DNA of 64,000 nt from Vesta saturnalis (GCA_036346205.1 JARFJB010002138.1:229501-293500); one strand, 5' to 3'. Shown: positions 38,914-50,844, counted from the stretch's first letter. The notes: generated by a model from the letters alone, not told the origin. A program made the numbers and translations.

Positions 38914-40110
38914 GATAAGTTGTATAGGGACCTGAACATTCACCCGAATTCCCAAAACGCGGAGTTGTTTTAATGGTCCAAAACACCTAACTTGACCAAA
39001 TTATCGCCGAACGGGATTTAAGACGCAACCGCTGATAGTATATTTCAAAAATGCAAAACGCCGAACGCGCCTAATACGACGACAACCGTTTCGCAATCTA
39101 TCATACATTTCAATATCGATTACATTAAGAATGGGAATTTATTTGGATCTCAGAAAATATAATAGTTAAAGACAGTTTTAGAACATTCTGTTGGTAGTTT
39201 AATACTACCCATGGTTTGATTATAACTATAATGGATCTTGAGATATTTAAAAACAGGTATAATTTGTATGACCTGGACAATTCCCAAACCCGACTTTGTA
39301 ATTTAATAGTTCAGAACACCAAACTAGGGCCCAAACGGCGACGACCATTTCACAGAACTTGTGCTATTATGCCGACGAAGACCAAAATGCCGAACGGTAT
39401 TTAGGACACTCCTCCGAATGCCCAAAACTCCGGCACTATATTTAAAAATCCAAACGCCAAAAACGCCGACGGCCATTTCGTCGTATTTCAGCATTGGGCA
39501 ATGGCCCAATGTGACCAAAAGACGACCATTCCGTGACAGGATCATTCCATTTTGACCACAATAACTCAATATCGAGTGAGGTAAAAAGGAATGTACATGG
39601 ATCTCAGAAAGTATTACAGTTAAAAGGCGGTTAAATAAAGAGAGCTTTAACTATAATGGATCTTGAGATATTTAAAAAAGTTAAGTTGTATAGGACCTGG
39701 ATAATTTCCAAAACTCTGACTTTTTATTTTAATGGTCCAAAACAACGAACTGGATCAAAACGTCACCACCATTTCGTCGAATATCAAACTTATGATATTA
39801 AGCTGACGAAGACTAAAACGCTGAACGGGATTTAGGACATTCCGCCGAATGCACAAAACGCCGACACTATATTCAAAATCCAAAACGCCGAACGTGAGCA
39901 AAACGCCGACGATCACTTCTCCGAATTTCCGCATTGGGCCGTTACGCTGAATGTGACCAAAACACGATTACCATTCCACCGAATGCATTTATTAAGCCGA
40001 ATTTTACCGTTGGAGTATTGCGCCGACAATGACAAACGCGCCAAATGACCAACGCGCCGTATTCCCCAAACATCGAATGCCCAAAATTCTACATGTGTGT
40101 TTAACTTTTA
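38914..40110. repeat. Tandem ~340-425-bp repeat with CCAAAACGCCGAA submotifs
   Basis: Three successive units start near 38914, 39252 and 39678 with AGTTGTATAGG.ACCTG-like sequence, followed by a region dense in CCAAAACGCC, GCCGAA(C/T)G and ACCATTTCG submotifs, and share a spacer ATGGATCTTGAGATATTTAA. The submotifs are themselves a degenerate short-period repeat. An inverted copy of part of the unit is at 53405-53700. Non-coding. Confidence 0.75.
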
Positions 40111-40600
40111 AATATCCAAACACCAGTGAAATTTGGTGGCGATATGTACAAGGGTTGCGGAGTAATAAAATAACATTTACTAATGCAACTTTCGGTAAAG
40201 GAACATAAAACTAATTAAGTAAAACGCAGTTACTATAATCTTACTGGACTGAACGTCTCCACATCATATGAAATGCTACAGAAACATTACTTATAGGGTA
40301 CTGTTAAAAAAAATAAATAAGAAAGATTAAAAAATGGAAATAGAAAATTACGTACTTTGACATTAAATAACCGTAATGGAATCTTTAACAAGAAATCAGG
40401 TAAAAAACTATTTCTCAGAAAGGGCTTGGAATGTAAACTTTCATTCAAATGTAGGAGTAAAGAAATTAAGAGCAAGTTAAATCGTATGTTCATATCTAAC
40501 AAAACTTTATTTTAATTCAATCAACATTTGTACTTAAGAAAATTCGATGATGCCCCATTATAATTTACACACATGCTATAATTTTAATGTAATAAACCAA
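40111..40600. other. No recognisable gene
   Basis: AT-rich sequence, a minus-strand frame of Leu/Phe-rich composition (40287-40502) without known motif. Confidence 0.4.
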
Positions 40601-41880
40601 TCAGTAATCGCACTAATGTTGCAAATATAATTCCATAATATTGTATATTAATATTTATTTCTCAACGCGTTTCTATACAACATGTATCATCAGTAAAATA
40701 ATAGCTAAATAAGAGCTACAATAACAAATCAATAAGGTGAAACACCAAACTTGATCTGTAAACTTATCTGTTCGTTCATTAAAAGTACTTTCTGTTTATG
40801 TTTATACATTTCGAATGCTTCCAAAATACCTAACTTGTATTTTTTGTTACAATACAATTTTTGGCATAATTTGATTTGTCTCTATGTTTATAATTGTATC
40901 ATCTAGTGCGTTCTTTGTATCTAATATTACAGTTCTTAAGTGTTTGCCTAATATAAACACAATTACAGGATGTGCAATTCAATTTATAAATATTCGACTT
41001 CACAATGCGCGTTGAATAAACATTTAAGGACATTTGTATTAGTTGTGAAAGCTAATTTGTACTTCTTCTTTTGTGTACTCTTGATATTTAACTAAAGTAT
41101 CGATTATACTTGAAATGTAATCATTTGCTTATGCAAGTTGTTTTATAATTAATATTTCTTTAATGAAATTTGTTTGGTTTAATGGTAATGACATTGCCCT
41201 TTGTACTAAGGATCTGTATGCAGCTACCTTATATATTTTATGGTGACATGGATGTTCTCTATTTGTAGTTTTTTCTGAATGTGGAGAACCTAAACTTGTT
41301 CTGAGTATTACCTCAGTTAAATCTAGAAAATGAATGGCTATATTTTGTTCTTTCTGTAGTAGAAATATTATGTTACGATGTAAGCTGTTGATATTAGTTA
41401 AGAATAAAATCTGATAAACGATGAAAACAAGCTAAAATATCTTCAATATAACGAAACCAAAATACAATCTTATAAGAAACATTTAATTGACAAATTTTAT
41501 CTTCTAAATTTTCCATAAAGATACTAGCTTAAAATTGGCCAAATTGGACTGCCTCTAGGTAGACCATATTTCTTGCAAATAAACCTTATTATTTAAAATA
41601 CTTACTTTTCTTGGGTTTTCAATGGTATATTTTTGTATTAATCTTTTTACGCAAATCTAAACGTTTCGATAGTATAGTTATCGTCCTCCGTAGTAATAAA
41701 ACCTTTCAGAGTTTTTTAAGATAACAAAGTTATGTAGTTTGAATGTGAAATAATTTGGTTAACACAGAGATCAAACAATTGAATTAATTCCGTTCTTGTA
41801 AACTAATTGAACATATTATTAAATAAAAAATTATTTAATAAACGTATACATTCTTGAGAAGGTAACGTACAGGTAACATC
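40600..41880 (-). pseudogene. Penelope-like element remnant (reverse transcriptase)
   Basis: The minus strand shows ILNNKVYLQE, then RGSPIWPIL (family form MGSPLSPI, motif B), SIFMENLEDKICQLNVSYKI and FWFRYIEDILACFHRL, where RYIED replaces the usual RYVDD of motif C. A weak 3' region ends in the hammerhead-like core. Frameshifts and the altered YxDD make it inactive. A GIY-YIG domain was not seen in this copy. Confidence 0.65.
40655..40712 (-). ncRNA. Hammerhead-ribozyme-like core in Penelope remnant
   Basis: On the minus strand CTGATGA (40687-40693) is followed by a hairpin TACA-TGT-TGTA and then GAAAC (40669-40673), the two conserved strands of a hammerhead core. The following GCGTT could form the tiny stem III and cleavage site seen in minimal hammerheads, and TTATTT upstream can pair with AAATAA downstream as part of stem I. 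Hammerhead motifs are known from Penelope-like elements. Activity is not proven. Confidence 0.55.
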
Positions 41881-41899
41881 AGAACTTGCAAGTTTATCA

Positions 41900-42760
41900 C
41901 AGTAGTGGTATTTATATATTTTGTAGTTTATTATATCTTTATTTGCTCATTTTACAATGTTGCAAAGTATTCAATTTTACACTTTCTAATTACCCCACTA
42001 TTTACATTTACATTTACATTCTTACCTTACAATATCCATCTTCTCCCTTTCTTCCCTCTCCCATTATCTGTTTTTTCCTTTTCTAAGTTTCCTCCATCCA
42101 CTTCGCTCCCCTTCCCTTTTCCTATAAAATTTCTTCTACACTCTTGTCATCCTCCCTTAACTCCCTACACTCTTTTATCATATACCTCATATTCGCCATT
42201 CGTTCTCCCCATAATCTACAATACCTTTCTTACTCTTCTCTCCAATACTTGTACTCTCCATTACCGCCATTTTTCCCTTCTCCTTTCAGATATTCTGGGA
42301 TCCCTTTTCCTTTAATCTTTCTATAATATACATTCTACTACCTCTTCTTTCGCGTACACGTTTCTTTTATAGTATTCTTATCTACTACCTTGTCCGTATT
42401 TAACTCTACCTTCCTTTATTTCTTTCCAACATGCTTGCAATATTTTACATTCTGTTCTTTCTCTCATTTCTTCCTCATATTTTATTGCCCTTCTTCCCGC
42501 CTCTACCCTTATTTATTCTTCCTACACTTCCTCTCTTATTGTATAACCCGGTGCTTCCTTATCAAGTCCCAATACCCATTTCACATATTTTTTTGTAGTA
42601 CCTCCACCTCTTTTGCTCCTTCCACTCCCACACTTCTGCCCCATATATCTCCACACTCTTCTATTAGTTTATCAAATAATAGTTTCCTTTTCCTTAAGTC
42701 CATTACAAACAACCTCTCCCTCACACTTCACACTTGACCTACTAATTTATTTTCTTTTCT
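41900..42760 (-). pseudogene. LINE ORF2 C-terminal fragment (purine-rich sense strand)
   Basis: The minus strand encodes FDKLIEECGDIWGRSVGVEG, KYVKWVLGLDKEAPGYTIRE, RRAIKYEEEMRERTECKILQ and CWKEIKE, the charged region after the polymerase in LINEs abundant in insects. The plus-strand open frame 41905-42315 (Ser/Pro/Leu/Phe-rich) is its shadow. The copy is 5'-truncated; polymerase and endonuclease are absent. Confidence 0.6.
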
Positions 42761-42773
42761 CACTCTTCCCTTT

Positions 42774-42832
42774 ATAATAATAATAATAATAATAGTAATA
42801 ATAATAATAATAATAATAACAATAATAATAAA
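42774..42832. repeat. (AAT)n microsatellite
   Basis: About 19 AAT-type repeats with a few substitutions, between two LINE fragments of opposite orientation; trinucleotide tails are usual at LINE 3' ends. Confidence 0.95.
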
Positions 42833-42937
42833 AATATGTATTAGTCCTTTGTCTGTATACTTACCTATCTGTATATTTATTTTATTGTGTGCTCTTTTAA
42901 TTGTTTTTGTTTTTATTTATTTATTTATATCCTTTAA

Positions 42938-45540
42938 TGGACAAACTCTTAAAGTGGAATTGTAGAGGACTGCTTCAGCGTCGCTATGATATGCTACAAA
43001 TGCAAGAGCACAACCCAATTGCCTACGTATCCAAGAGACACAGCTTAAACCTGGCCAGCCTTACATCTTAAAAGGTTGTCAGAAAGGACGCTCTCCGCAC
43101 CAGCGAACGACAGGTGGTGTAGCAACGCATTTCAGAAACGATGTAAGACATCAAGTTGTAGATATTAGATCAAATCTGCAAGTCGGTGTCGTGCAAATAG
43201 TCCATCCTCTAAACGTTACAGTATGCAATATTCACTTGCCTGATAGCAACTGGCAAATCACCAATGTGGATAACGTCATTGGTCAGCTACAAACCTCATT
43301 CCTGGTGGTTGGGGATTTCAATTCTCACAATCCACTATGGGGGTCTACTAAAAATGATGCCAGAGTACGTGAGCTTAGCCGATGGTTTGGGCGAGACGAC
43401 GTTGCTTTGATGAACCACGGCAATCCTACCTATTTTAATGCCAGATCAAATAACTTCTCGGCTATTGATCTAACCCCGGCATCAAGCAGTTTAGCTTTGT
43501 CCCTCAAATATAGAGTTCACACTGACCTGCACAATAGTGACCACTTTCCTATTGTTGTCGAAACAAACTTAAAAACACCTGTAATATCATAGAGTGAAGA
43601 GATGGATTACTAGCAAAGCCGACTGGACAAGCTTTACACAAGCACTTGCTACACCACAAAATGTCAACGTGGAAAATATCACGAGTGCTATCTTGAAAGC
43701 GGCCGAAAATCTGGCGAAACGTCCCTCAAGCGGGTAGTCCCCTGATGGAATCCACAAGTAAAAGCGGCAGTTACTAATGACATGCTCAAGCATCTCTAAG
43801 ATGACATGAAAAATGCCTTATTACAGCTCTATAACACTCTCTGGGACCAAGGCAAATATCCAGAAGACTGGAAGGATGCTGTTGTTATACCAGTACCAAA
43901 ACAAGGAAAATATCCCCTGTCACCTGGAATCTATCGCCCCATCAGCCTTACGTGCTGCATGGGGAAACTCTTGAACCGGATGGTGAACAACAGACTCTTG
44001 CGGTGGCTGGAAAGGAACAGTGTCTTAGTGTCGTATCAGGCGGAATCCGTAAAGGCAGAGCTACCACCGACCATCTTTTGGTGATGGAGAACATAGCTCA
44101 GAATGCCTTTCGTAAAAGGGAACATATGGTGACTGTACTCTTCGATATTAAGGAGGCCTACGATATGACACAGCGCCCCGCTATTCTGCAAAAACTTTAC
44201 CAATGCGGTCTCAGGGGAAAGCTCCCGCAACTTATCCGTTCTTTTTTCAGCGGAAGGAGTTTTCGAGTACGTGTTGGTAAAGATCTATCGAGCTCAAGAG
44301 TACTTGAGAATGGTGTACCTCGGGGCTCAACCCTGAGGTGCACCCTATTTGCCCTGGCAATTAACGACATAGCATTAAACGTAACTAAATGCCTCTATGT
44401 TGACGATCTGGCAATTATGTAGACTGGGAAGACCGTAGGAGAAATAACGAGAACACTACAAGTGGCAGTCAACACCATTGTAGCAACTGGCGAATCCGTC
44501 TGTTTCAGTTCTCAAAGAGAAGACAAAGTGTCTACACCTATGCCGCCTCAGAAAACCTCACTTCGATCCTCTCTTGTACATAAATGATGAACCGATAGCT
44601 GTGTACAAGCTAGATTCCTTGGGGTCATCATCAATGCCAAACTAACATGGAGGCCACACATCACAGAACAGAGATCCGACAAGAAGCTGAATCTAATTAA
44701 AGTTCTTGCGCGTACCACGTGGGTGCAGAACTTAAAGTACTCTTACTAGTTTACCAGGCGATTGTACTATCGGTGATAGATTACGGGCATAGCATACGTC
44801 GTCCCGCGAAAGCTTACTGAAGGCTTTGGATCGAATACACAACGTTGGAATCAGGTACTCTCTTGGTGCCTATCCAACCAGCCCGGTCGAAAGTCTCTAT
44901 TGCGAAGCAGCTATGCCACCGCTGGAAATCCGGCGATATATACTTATGGCAAGTTAGATGACTTCTATAAAATCGTATCTTTGCCATCCAAACAGATGTA
45001 AATCTATTCACCGATAGACGAACGATCATACGACCAGCTGGAATTCGTTTCCAGGAATACTTAGTTCTAGGGTGTGAACATATGCCGCCAGTACCACCTG
45101 TTGAACCGCCGTGGACAGTTGGAGCGCCAGTAATCCAGAATCAACGTCCTCTTGCCAAAGATCACCTAAAACAAAAAATAATATTAAAGCGGCAAGAAAT
45201 GTGGCAACAAATCAATACCCACCTATCAGATATAAAGCCGGATGTACGAACTCCTCTACTAAGTGTCGATCTACCTAGAAAATAACACATTAAACTACAC
45301 TGGTTGCGTCTAGGTCACACGGCTAACCTACCAGTACCTCCTAAAGGAGCACATACCGATATGTGCGGTATGTGATGTGCTGACTTTATCGCACTTAATA
45401 CTCGATTGTCCTATGTACTACGTAGAGAAACAGCAACATCAACTGACAATAAATTTGAGAGACAATCTGGTATAATTAGAAGTCATAAACAACCCGCTAA
45501 ATTTCCTGACAGAAACAGATATTTATAGAAAATTATGATA
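42938..45540 (+). pseudogene. Non-LTR retrotransposon ORF2 (APE endonuclease + RT), I/jockey-like
   Basis: ATG 42938 opens LLKWNCRGLLQRRYDMLQ, the start of an APE-type endonuclease. VGDFNSHNPLWGS (~43310-43345), IDLTPASSS and LHNSDHFPIVVE (~43530-43560) are its conserved DFN, ID and SDHFP motifs. The reverse transcriptase shows YRPISLTCCMGKLLNRMV (43930-43985), GIRKGRATTDHLLVMENIA, LFDIKEAYD (motif A, ~44140), NGVPRGSTL (motif B) and CLYVDDLAIM (motif C, ~44390-44420). Near 45300-45450 LHWLRLGHT and CDVLTLSHLILDCPMYY match the C-terminal cysteine/histidine motif of I/jockey-like ORF2s. Many shifts break it. Nearly full length for ORF2; no ORF1 seen upstream. Confidence 0.82.
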
Positions 45541-45659
45541 AATTAGCCTGGAAAATAACACAATGTATACTTACCTGTATTTTATTAGATTACATAACAT
45601 ACTTGTGTCGTATACGTTTAGTGGATGGTACTAATAGCCTCAACACCTGATGCACCGTT

Positions 45660-46600
45660 CTGTATAGGAAAACAAACTGGTAGACAGGATTGATAACGGT
45701 TTTAACAGGATTATCTGAAGAAAACGGAAATTTATGGAGGTTATTATGCGATTAACTGTCAGTATGTGTCACTGGGTACCCAGCTCAGTCGTGTATATGT
45801 CAGGTACTTTTGCCTTAGTAAAGCATTAATTAATCAAACTTGGTTAATTAAAAGGACGCTAGACCGAACAGGCGTACACCTTTCAGACAAGCAAAGGTAG
45901 GAAAATATAATAATACACGGGAATACACCTTACAGATATACCCTGAGTTTCCAATACTTTCAGGCCGCAGCCTAAAAGAAAATAATAGGATTTTGTGTAT
46001 TAGGATTTGTTTGTTTAGGCATACTCCCGAGTAAGTATTTAGTGTACAGCTAAGGCTTTTTGCAGGCGGGATCTATTAGTAATATGCCCAAGCATAAAAG
46101 TAACCATCTAACGAAAACTGGATAGCGAATTGTGCTAAAAAATTTGACATACCCCAGAATGGTCGGCAGATAGAAATAACGGCTTCTGATTCCAAGTAGG
46201 TCGGAATAGAAATCAAGAACGAAGGCATGAGGGCTTTAGTGGAGAAGTAAACAAGATAGTTACTTGGGAAAGAAGTAAAAGATAATATCGCGTCGCGCTT
46301 CCGCTTATATAGTACGCAATTTAATGTAATTGGACAAGATAATGGAGGTCACGCATTGGTGGGTTCTAGCGTCAAAATCTAAAACGATTTCTTAACTACG
46401 AAAGAAGAGGACATAATTAATTATTGAAATGCACCGGAGAATTTTAATGCACAATAAACGGATAATCTAATAGTTCATTCACGAAATTTTGTAAGAATTT
46501 CTGGATCTTTACATTCTTAGCTATGATTCACGAAAGTATGTTCAGTCGTTTGAAGATCATCAGCTCTTTTGTAGTTGATACTTATTATTAAAGGTTTTAA
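45660..46600. other. No recognisable gene
   Basis: Moderately AT-rich sequence downstream of the LINE without motifs or inverted repeats I could support. Confidence 0.4.
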
Positions 46601-46639
46601 TTTATTTATTTATTTTTGTTAGAAAGGTGACTTGATCGA

Positions 46640-46930
46640 GACTGTTCCTAGCTAATCATACGTTATTTAGTTGTTGCTTGTTATTGTTAATGCTGTTAAA
46701 AATATGAAAGAAATGTTATTTTTTAGGTAAAGGATGCGTTCTAAATCATTACGTCGATGTTGATATCGATTCCGGCCATTATGTAGTCTGACTCTGATAA
46801 TAGTGACCTTTATTAGTGAAATGGAGATGATAATTATAGTCTCGGATCTAATGACTTTCAATCTTCTGGTGAAGAGACTAATGATCATTAATGAAAGATG
46901 ATGAACGTTTTAACTTTAATGAAACCTCAG
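46640..46930 (+). pseudogene. piggyBac-like N-terminal fragment (left inverted arm)
   Basis: Inverted match to 50046-50310. It encodes, past stops, SDSDNSD and FQSSGEETNDH, the acidic N-terminus type of piggyBac-like transposases. The upstream GCTAAT...TTATTTA.TTGTTGCTTG also matches the other arm. Confidence 0.45.
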
Positions 46931-46999
46931 TAGGTATAAATATTCTCATAAACAAAAATCTGTTAGATGTTTTAAATAATTCAGGTGATTACCGACAAG

Positions 47000-47110
47000 G
47001 AGCGTCTTGGCGCGTCCGTTTTGGGGCCTTCAGTTCGGCGCCGGGACGTTTCGTCGCCTAGATGTTTCGGCGCTAGGGTGGTTCTACCTCACTTCACCCA
47101 TTTTCAACTC
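47000..47110. repeat. GC-rich decayed repeat before the LINE
   Basis: Contains GGCGCGTCCGTTTTGGGGCC, GGCGCCGGGACGTTTCGTCG and TAGATGTTTCGGCGC, with submotifs recalling those at 38914-40110. Function unknown. Confidence 0.4.
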
Positions 47111-47189
47111 AAGTGAAATTAAGAGAATATTTTATGGTACGTCCAGTAGTAGGACGTCAAGGTCGAAACAGACAGGCCGCGTTGCTGAC

Positions 47190-49640
47190 GACTGTGCAAG
47201 GAATGAATGGCGAGTTGGTACGTGGAATGTTAGAGGTATATATGGTAAAGAATTTTAAATTGCGAATGAAATGTACGAAAGTGAGGTTGATATTCTGTGT
47301 GTATCGGAGACAAAGCGCAATGGAAAGGACGCTGTGGAGGTGAAGGATGGCAAGCCTAACAGAATGGTCAGGAGTTGAGACTGAAGTGCATGGCGCAAAA
47401 GGAGTTAACGTGATCGTAAGTGAAAGAGCGAAAAGATGTGTTAAACAGTACGAATTGGTATCTCCCGGTAATGTGGGTTAGAATGAAAGTGGAGTTTCGA
47501 AGAATTTTTCTTATTGCATGCTATGCACCGGTGAATGGAGAAAGAGACCAAGAGTGTGAGAACTTCTGGAATGATGTAGAGAACGTGTTGAACGTATGTA
47601 AGCCAAACGAAAGAGTGATGATATTGGGAGATATGAACGGATGGGTGGGTGTACAGAGAGAACATACTGAACGCGTTCTAGGAAAGTTCGGAGACCAAAG
47701 AGTCAATGAGAATGGTGAACGCCTGGTGAACATCTGTGTGGAGAGAAGCCTGTTTGTATCTAATACGTGGTTTAAACATAAAAATGTGCATATGTATACA
47801 TGGCAAAGAGGTGAATCTAAAAGTATGATTGACTTGATAGTGTATGATGAACGACTTAGAAACCTGGTGAGAGACACAAAAGTAATGCGCGGATCGGAGT
47901 GTGGATCGGACCACTTTTAGTTGTATCGAGAGTGTGTTAGGGCAAAGTGGGTCTAGAAAGGAAAGCAAACGTAGTGCGAACGTCCAGAATTAGGGTAGAC
48001 AAACTAGTGGATAATGGTGCGAGAATGAAATACGCAGATGCTGTGAGTAAAGAGTTGAATGTGAATGAAACAGTGTGGAACGAACAAATAAAAGACACTG
48101 ACGTTGAAAGTACATAGATAAGCTTGAAAACTTGTTGTCAATTGTGCCGTGCGGATATATGGAAGAGCGACTGTAGGTAGACAGAAAAATGTGCTTGGTG
48201 AATGAATATGGTAAAAAGGCAGTATGTAAGAAAAAGATGCGTACATGGCAATGATTGCTGCAAAAATGAGACTGAGAAAAAGCGATTGTATGAGGTGTAC
48301 AGATTAAGAAACAAAGAAGCGAAGGAGGCAGTGAGAATAAGTAAGAGGAAGTGATGGCTGTGAAGGAGATAAATGCAGAATGATTTTGAGGGAAACAAAA
48401 ACTTTCTGAAAACGGTCAAAATACAAAACGTGGCCCAAAAGCTGAACGATGCAGGAGTGATGAATACGAGCAACGAAATAGTATGAGACGATTGTGAAGT
48501 GACGAAATGCTGGCAAGAATATTTCGGAAAGCTGTACAGTAGTGAGGAAGGTAAGACTGAAGGGTTGAATAAGGAGAATGTGCAAGGAATGGTGAATTGT
48601 GTGAATTATTCAATTATGCCTTAAGTGTGGAAAAGTGCCGAAGGATTGGAAGAGCGCGATCATTGTACCACTGTATCAGGGTATGGGGAGCAAGAGTGAT
48701 TGCAAACGGCTATAGTGTACCTGGTAAAGTATTTGGAAGAATACTGATTGGTAGAGTACGAGAAACTACACAAACTAAGATTTGGGATGTGCCGGGTGCT
48801 TCATTCCAGGAAGGATGTGTTGATCAGATGGTTGCTCTCCAGCAGGTGTATCAAAAAGTGTTTAAGTGTAAAAAGAAGCTGTACTGTGCGTTTGTAGATT
48901 TGGAGAAAGTATACGACAGAGTGAATAGGGAGAAGCTGTGGGAAATGTTAAATGAATATGGCGTAAATAAAGGTCTAATAAACAGAATAAAGGCAGTATA
49001 CAACGGTAGCCAGGCATGTGTTAGGGTGAGAAGAGGTGTGAGTGAATACTTTAACATTGAGCAAGGAGTGCGACAAGGCTGTGTGATGTCGCCGTGGTTA
49101 TTCAATGTTTACATGGATAAATGTGTCAGGTAAGAATGTACCGATACAAATGGTGTAATGATTGGTGACGTAAATGTACGAGTTTTGGTGTATGAAAGAC
49201 ACAGTCTTATTAAGTGATAGTGCGGATGAGCTATAAACTGCTCTGAGTCTGTGAGAGCATGGACCTAAAGGTAAACACGAACAAAACTACGATTGTGGTG
49301 TTCAATCGGGAAGGTGGAACGGAGAGTAGATTATTTACTCTGCAAGATGAAATTGTGGACGAGTTGGTATATCTGGGTAGAATGTTTACTGCAGATGGTA
49401 CAATGGATGGCGAGATTGGACAAAGGGTCAATGCTGGAGGTAAGTGATTGGAACTATGCGGACGATAACGAGAAACGAAAGCATGTGCCTAGATGCGAAT
49501 AGAGTAATCTATAATGGCGCGTTTGCCCGTCAGAACTGTATGGAAGTGAGACTGAGTATGTCAAAAAGCACAAAAGAAAAATAAATGCCGTGGGTATGAG
49601 ATTTATGACAAGGGCATGTGATTATAAAAATATGCCTTAT
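47190..49640 (+). pseudogene. APE-type LINE ORF2 (second LINE family)
   Basis: EWRVGTWNVRGIYGKEF (47209-47258) starts an APE endonuclease; IACYAPVNGERDQECENFW, ILGDMNGWVGVQREHT (~47625-47670), MIDLIVYDERLRN and GSECGSDHF (~47895-47920) follow. The reverse transcriptase shows GYSVPGKVFGRILIGRV, QEGCVDQMVALQQVYQKVFK, CAFVDLEKVYDRVNREKLW (motif A, ~48890-48940) and EQGVRQGCVMSPWLFNVYMD (motif B, ~49060-49120). Where motif C YADD is expected (~49188) the text reads YER then, shifted, DTVLLSDSADEL, so the catalytic pair is lost. MDLKVNTNKTTIVVFNREGG and a tail with AVGMRFMTRACDYKNM complete the family. Inactive, with many shifts. Confidence 0.8.
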
Positions 49641-49654
49641 TTCAACATGTTGGG

Positions 49655-50045
49655 TTAATGTCCTCTCAAGTCGCGCCGTCAAGAAAGTCCTCAGATGTTT
49701 AGGCAAAATTTATTAAGAGAACTTTAGATGTTGGGACCATATTTTACCAGGGACTTTAGATGCTAAGGCAATTTCAAGAATCGTGTTTAGGAGCTTAGAT
49801 TTTGTACAATTTAAGAAATTTACCACAAGGGCCCTCCTTGACGTTTGGGTAAGAATTTACCAAAGGACCATAGATGTTGCTCCAACTTCAAGAATAACCT
49901 CATGGCCCACATCATACCCAAGAACCTTTAATGCAGGAACCAGATTCAAGAAGATTTGCTTGAAAATGGGTGGTAGGAACATCCTGGTGACGAAAAGTTC
50001 AGACAGTGAATCGGTTCCGCCAAAACGGAGGATTCACCGAGGTTA
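49655..50045. repeat. Decayed repeat with ACTTTAGATGTTGGGACC motifs
   Basis: Variants of a short unit (CTTTAGATG(T/C)T..G.C and TTTACCA.GGGAC) recur about every 30-60 bp from 49685 to 49940. No protein similarity recognised. Confidence 0.45.
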
Positions 50046-50310
50046 AAACTTAATATTTTCGAGAGTGTCTGTCCACTGGTTATCATCAACATCATCTAAA
50101 ACCGCTTTATCTTACATTAATGCTCATTGTTCTCTTGATCAGAAGACTGAAGGTCAATAGATCAGAGACTAAATTACCATCTCTATCTTCACTAGTAGGG
50201 GTCACTATCAGAATCAGAGTTCATGGTAGCTAAAATAATAATAAAATAATTTTTTGAACAACACTTACCCAATAACAAACAACCATTAAATAACATTAGC
50301 CAAAATAACA
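50046..50310 (-). pseudogene. piggyBac-like N-terminal fragment (right inverted arm)
   Basis: On the minus strand ATG near 50225 opens MNSDSDSDP; in the next frame PTSEDRDGNLVSDLLTFS, then SSDQENNEH and DDVDDNQWTDTLENIKF, an acidic stretch followed by a W-containing motif as in piggyBac-like N-termini. It is the inverted counterpart of 46640-46930. Confidence 0.5.
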
Positions 50311-50547
50311 AAATACAAACTCAAATAACAAACTGCTGATAATAAGCCGCGAGTGAATTAATTGTTACACTACAAATACGTACGCGATTTATTAACAGAC
50401 AGAAAATAGCTACACAATACCAGGAATTTAATTTGGCCCAAGTCTATGAAATGCACCTACATAACGCACAGGTATGTTGTTCCTTTCAGTAGATTTATTT
50501 TTAACTACAGTATTAAGTTGATCGGCCTATTTCCACAGTTTTGCAAC

Positions 50548-50579
50548 GTTTCGGAAACGGACTCTGCTTCCGTCATCAG
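50548..50579 (-). ncRNA. Hammerhead-ribozyme-like core, minus copy
   Basis: CTGATGA (50573-50579), a stem GGAAGC/GTTTCC closing a 7-nt loop AGAGTCC, then GAAAC (50548-50552). This is the CUGAUGA-stem II-GAAA arrangement. Stem III and the cleavage site are not convincing in this copy. Confidence 0.5.
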
Positions 50580-50651
50580 GCTTAGTCCTGAGAAGGACTA
50601 TTTTCGCACTTCGGTCGAATTCATATGATACGATTTTTCCCAAGCACTTGA

Positions 50652-50725
50652 CTACTCTCAGATTCGAACTGGGTACCTTTCACCCACAAGTCCGACACCT
50701 TTACTGCTGAGCCATTGCGTAGCCC
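50652..50725 (-). ncRNA. tRNA-like stretch in Penelope 3' region, minus copy
   Basis: Minus strand GGGCTACGCAATGGCTCAGC contains an A-box match (TGGCTCAGCAG), and CCAGTTCGAATCTG a B-box match about 40 bp later. TCGGACTTGTGGG lies where the anticodon arm would be, but does not fold well. It resembles a decayed tRNA-derived sequence acquired by the element. Confidence 0.5.
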
Positions 50726-50749
50726 ACTATATATTTGTTCGAACTTATG

Positions 50750-50750
<1 letters not shown>

Positions 50751-50787
<37 letters not shown>
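50751..50787. repeat. (TA)n microsatellite
   Basis: About 18 TA repeats inside the Penelope 3' region; the opposed copy has only ATATATAT at the same place (53123-53130). Confidence 0.95.
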
Positions 50788-50791
<4 letters not shown>

Positions 50792-50844
50792 GTTTTTCGT
50801 GGTTGCATAGTAGTTTATTGCGTATGTTGCGCCGTAACCTATTA

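Noticed and set aside
37931..38939. Long Thr/His-, Arg/Thr- and Cys/Val-rich open frames on both strands
   Set aside because: Produced by the ACGCAC minisatellite; several overlapping frames on both strands are open at once, as repeats cause.
41905..42315. 136-codon Ser/Pro/Phe-rich plus-strand open frame
   Set aside because: Shadow of a purine-rich LINE coding strand on the minus strand; no signal peptide or domain supports it.
49800..50046. 87-codon open frame MFRSLDFVQFKK
   Set aside because: Covers the decayed GATGTTGGGAC repeat and shows no domain.
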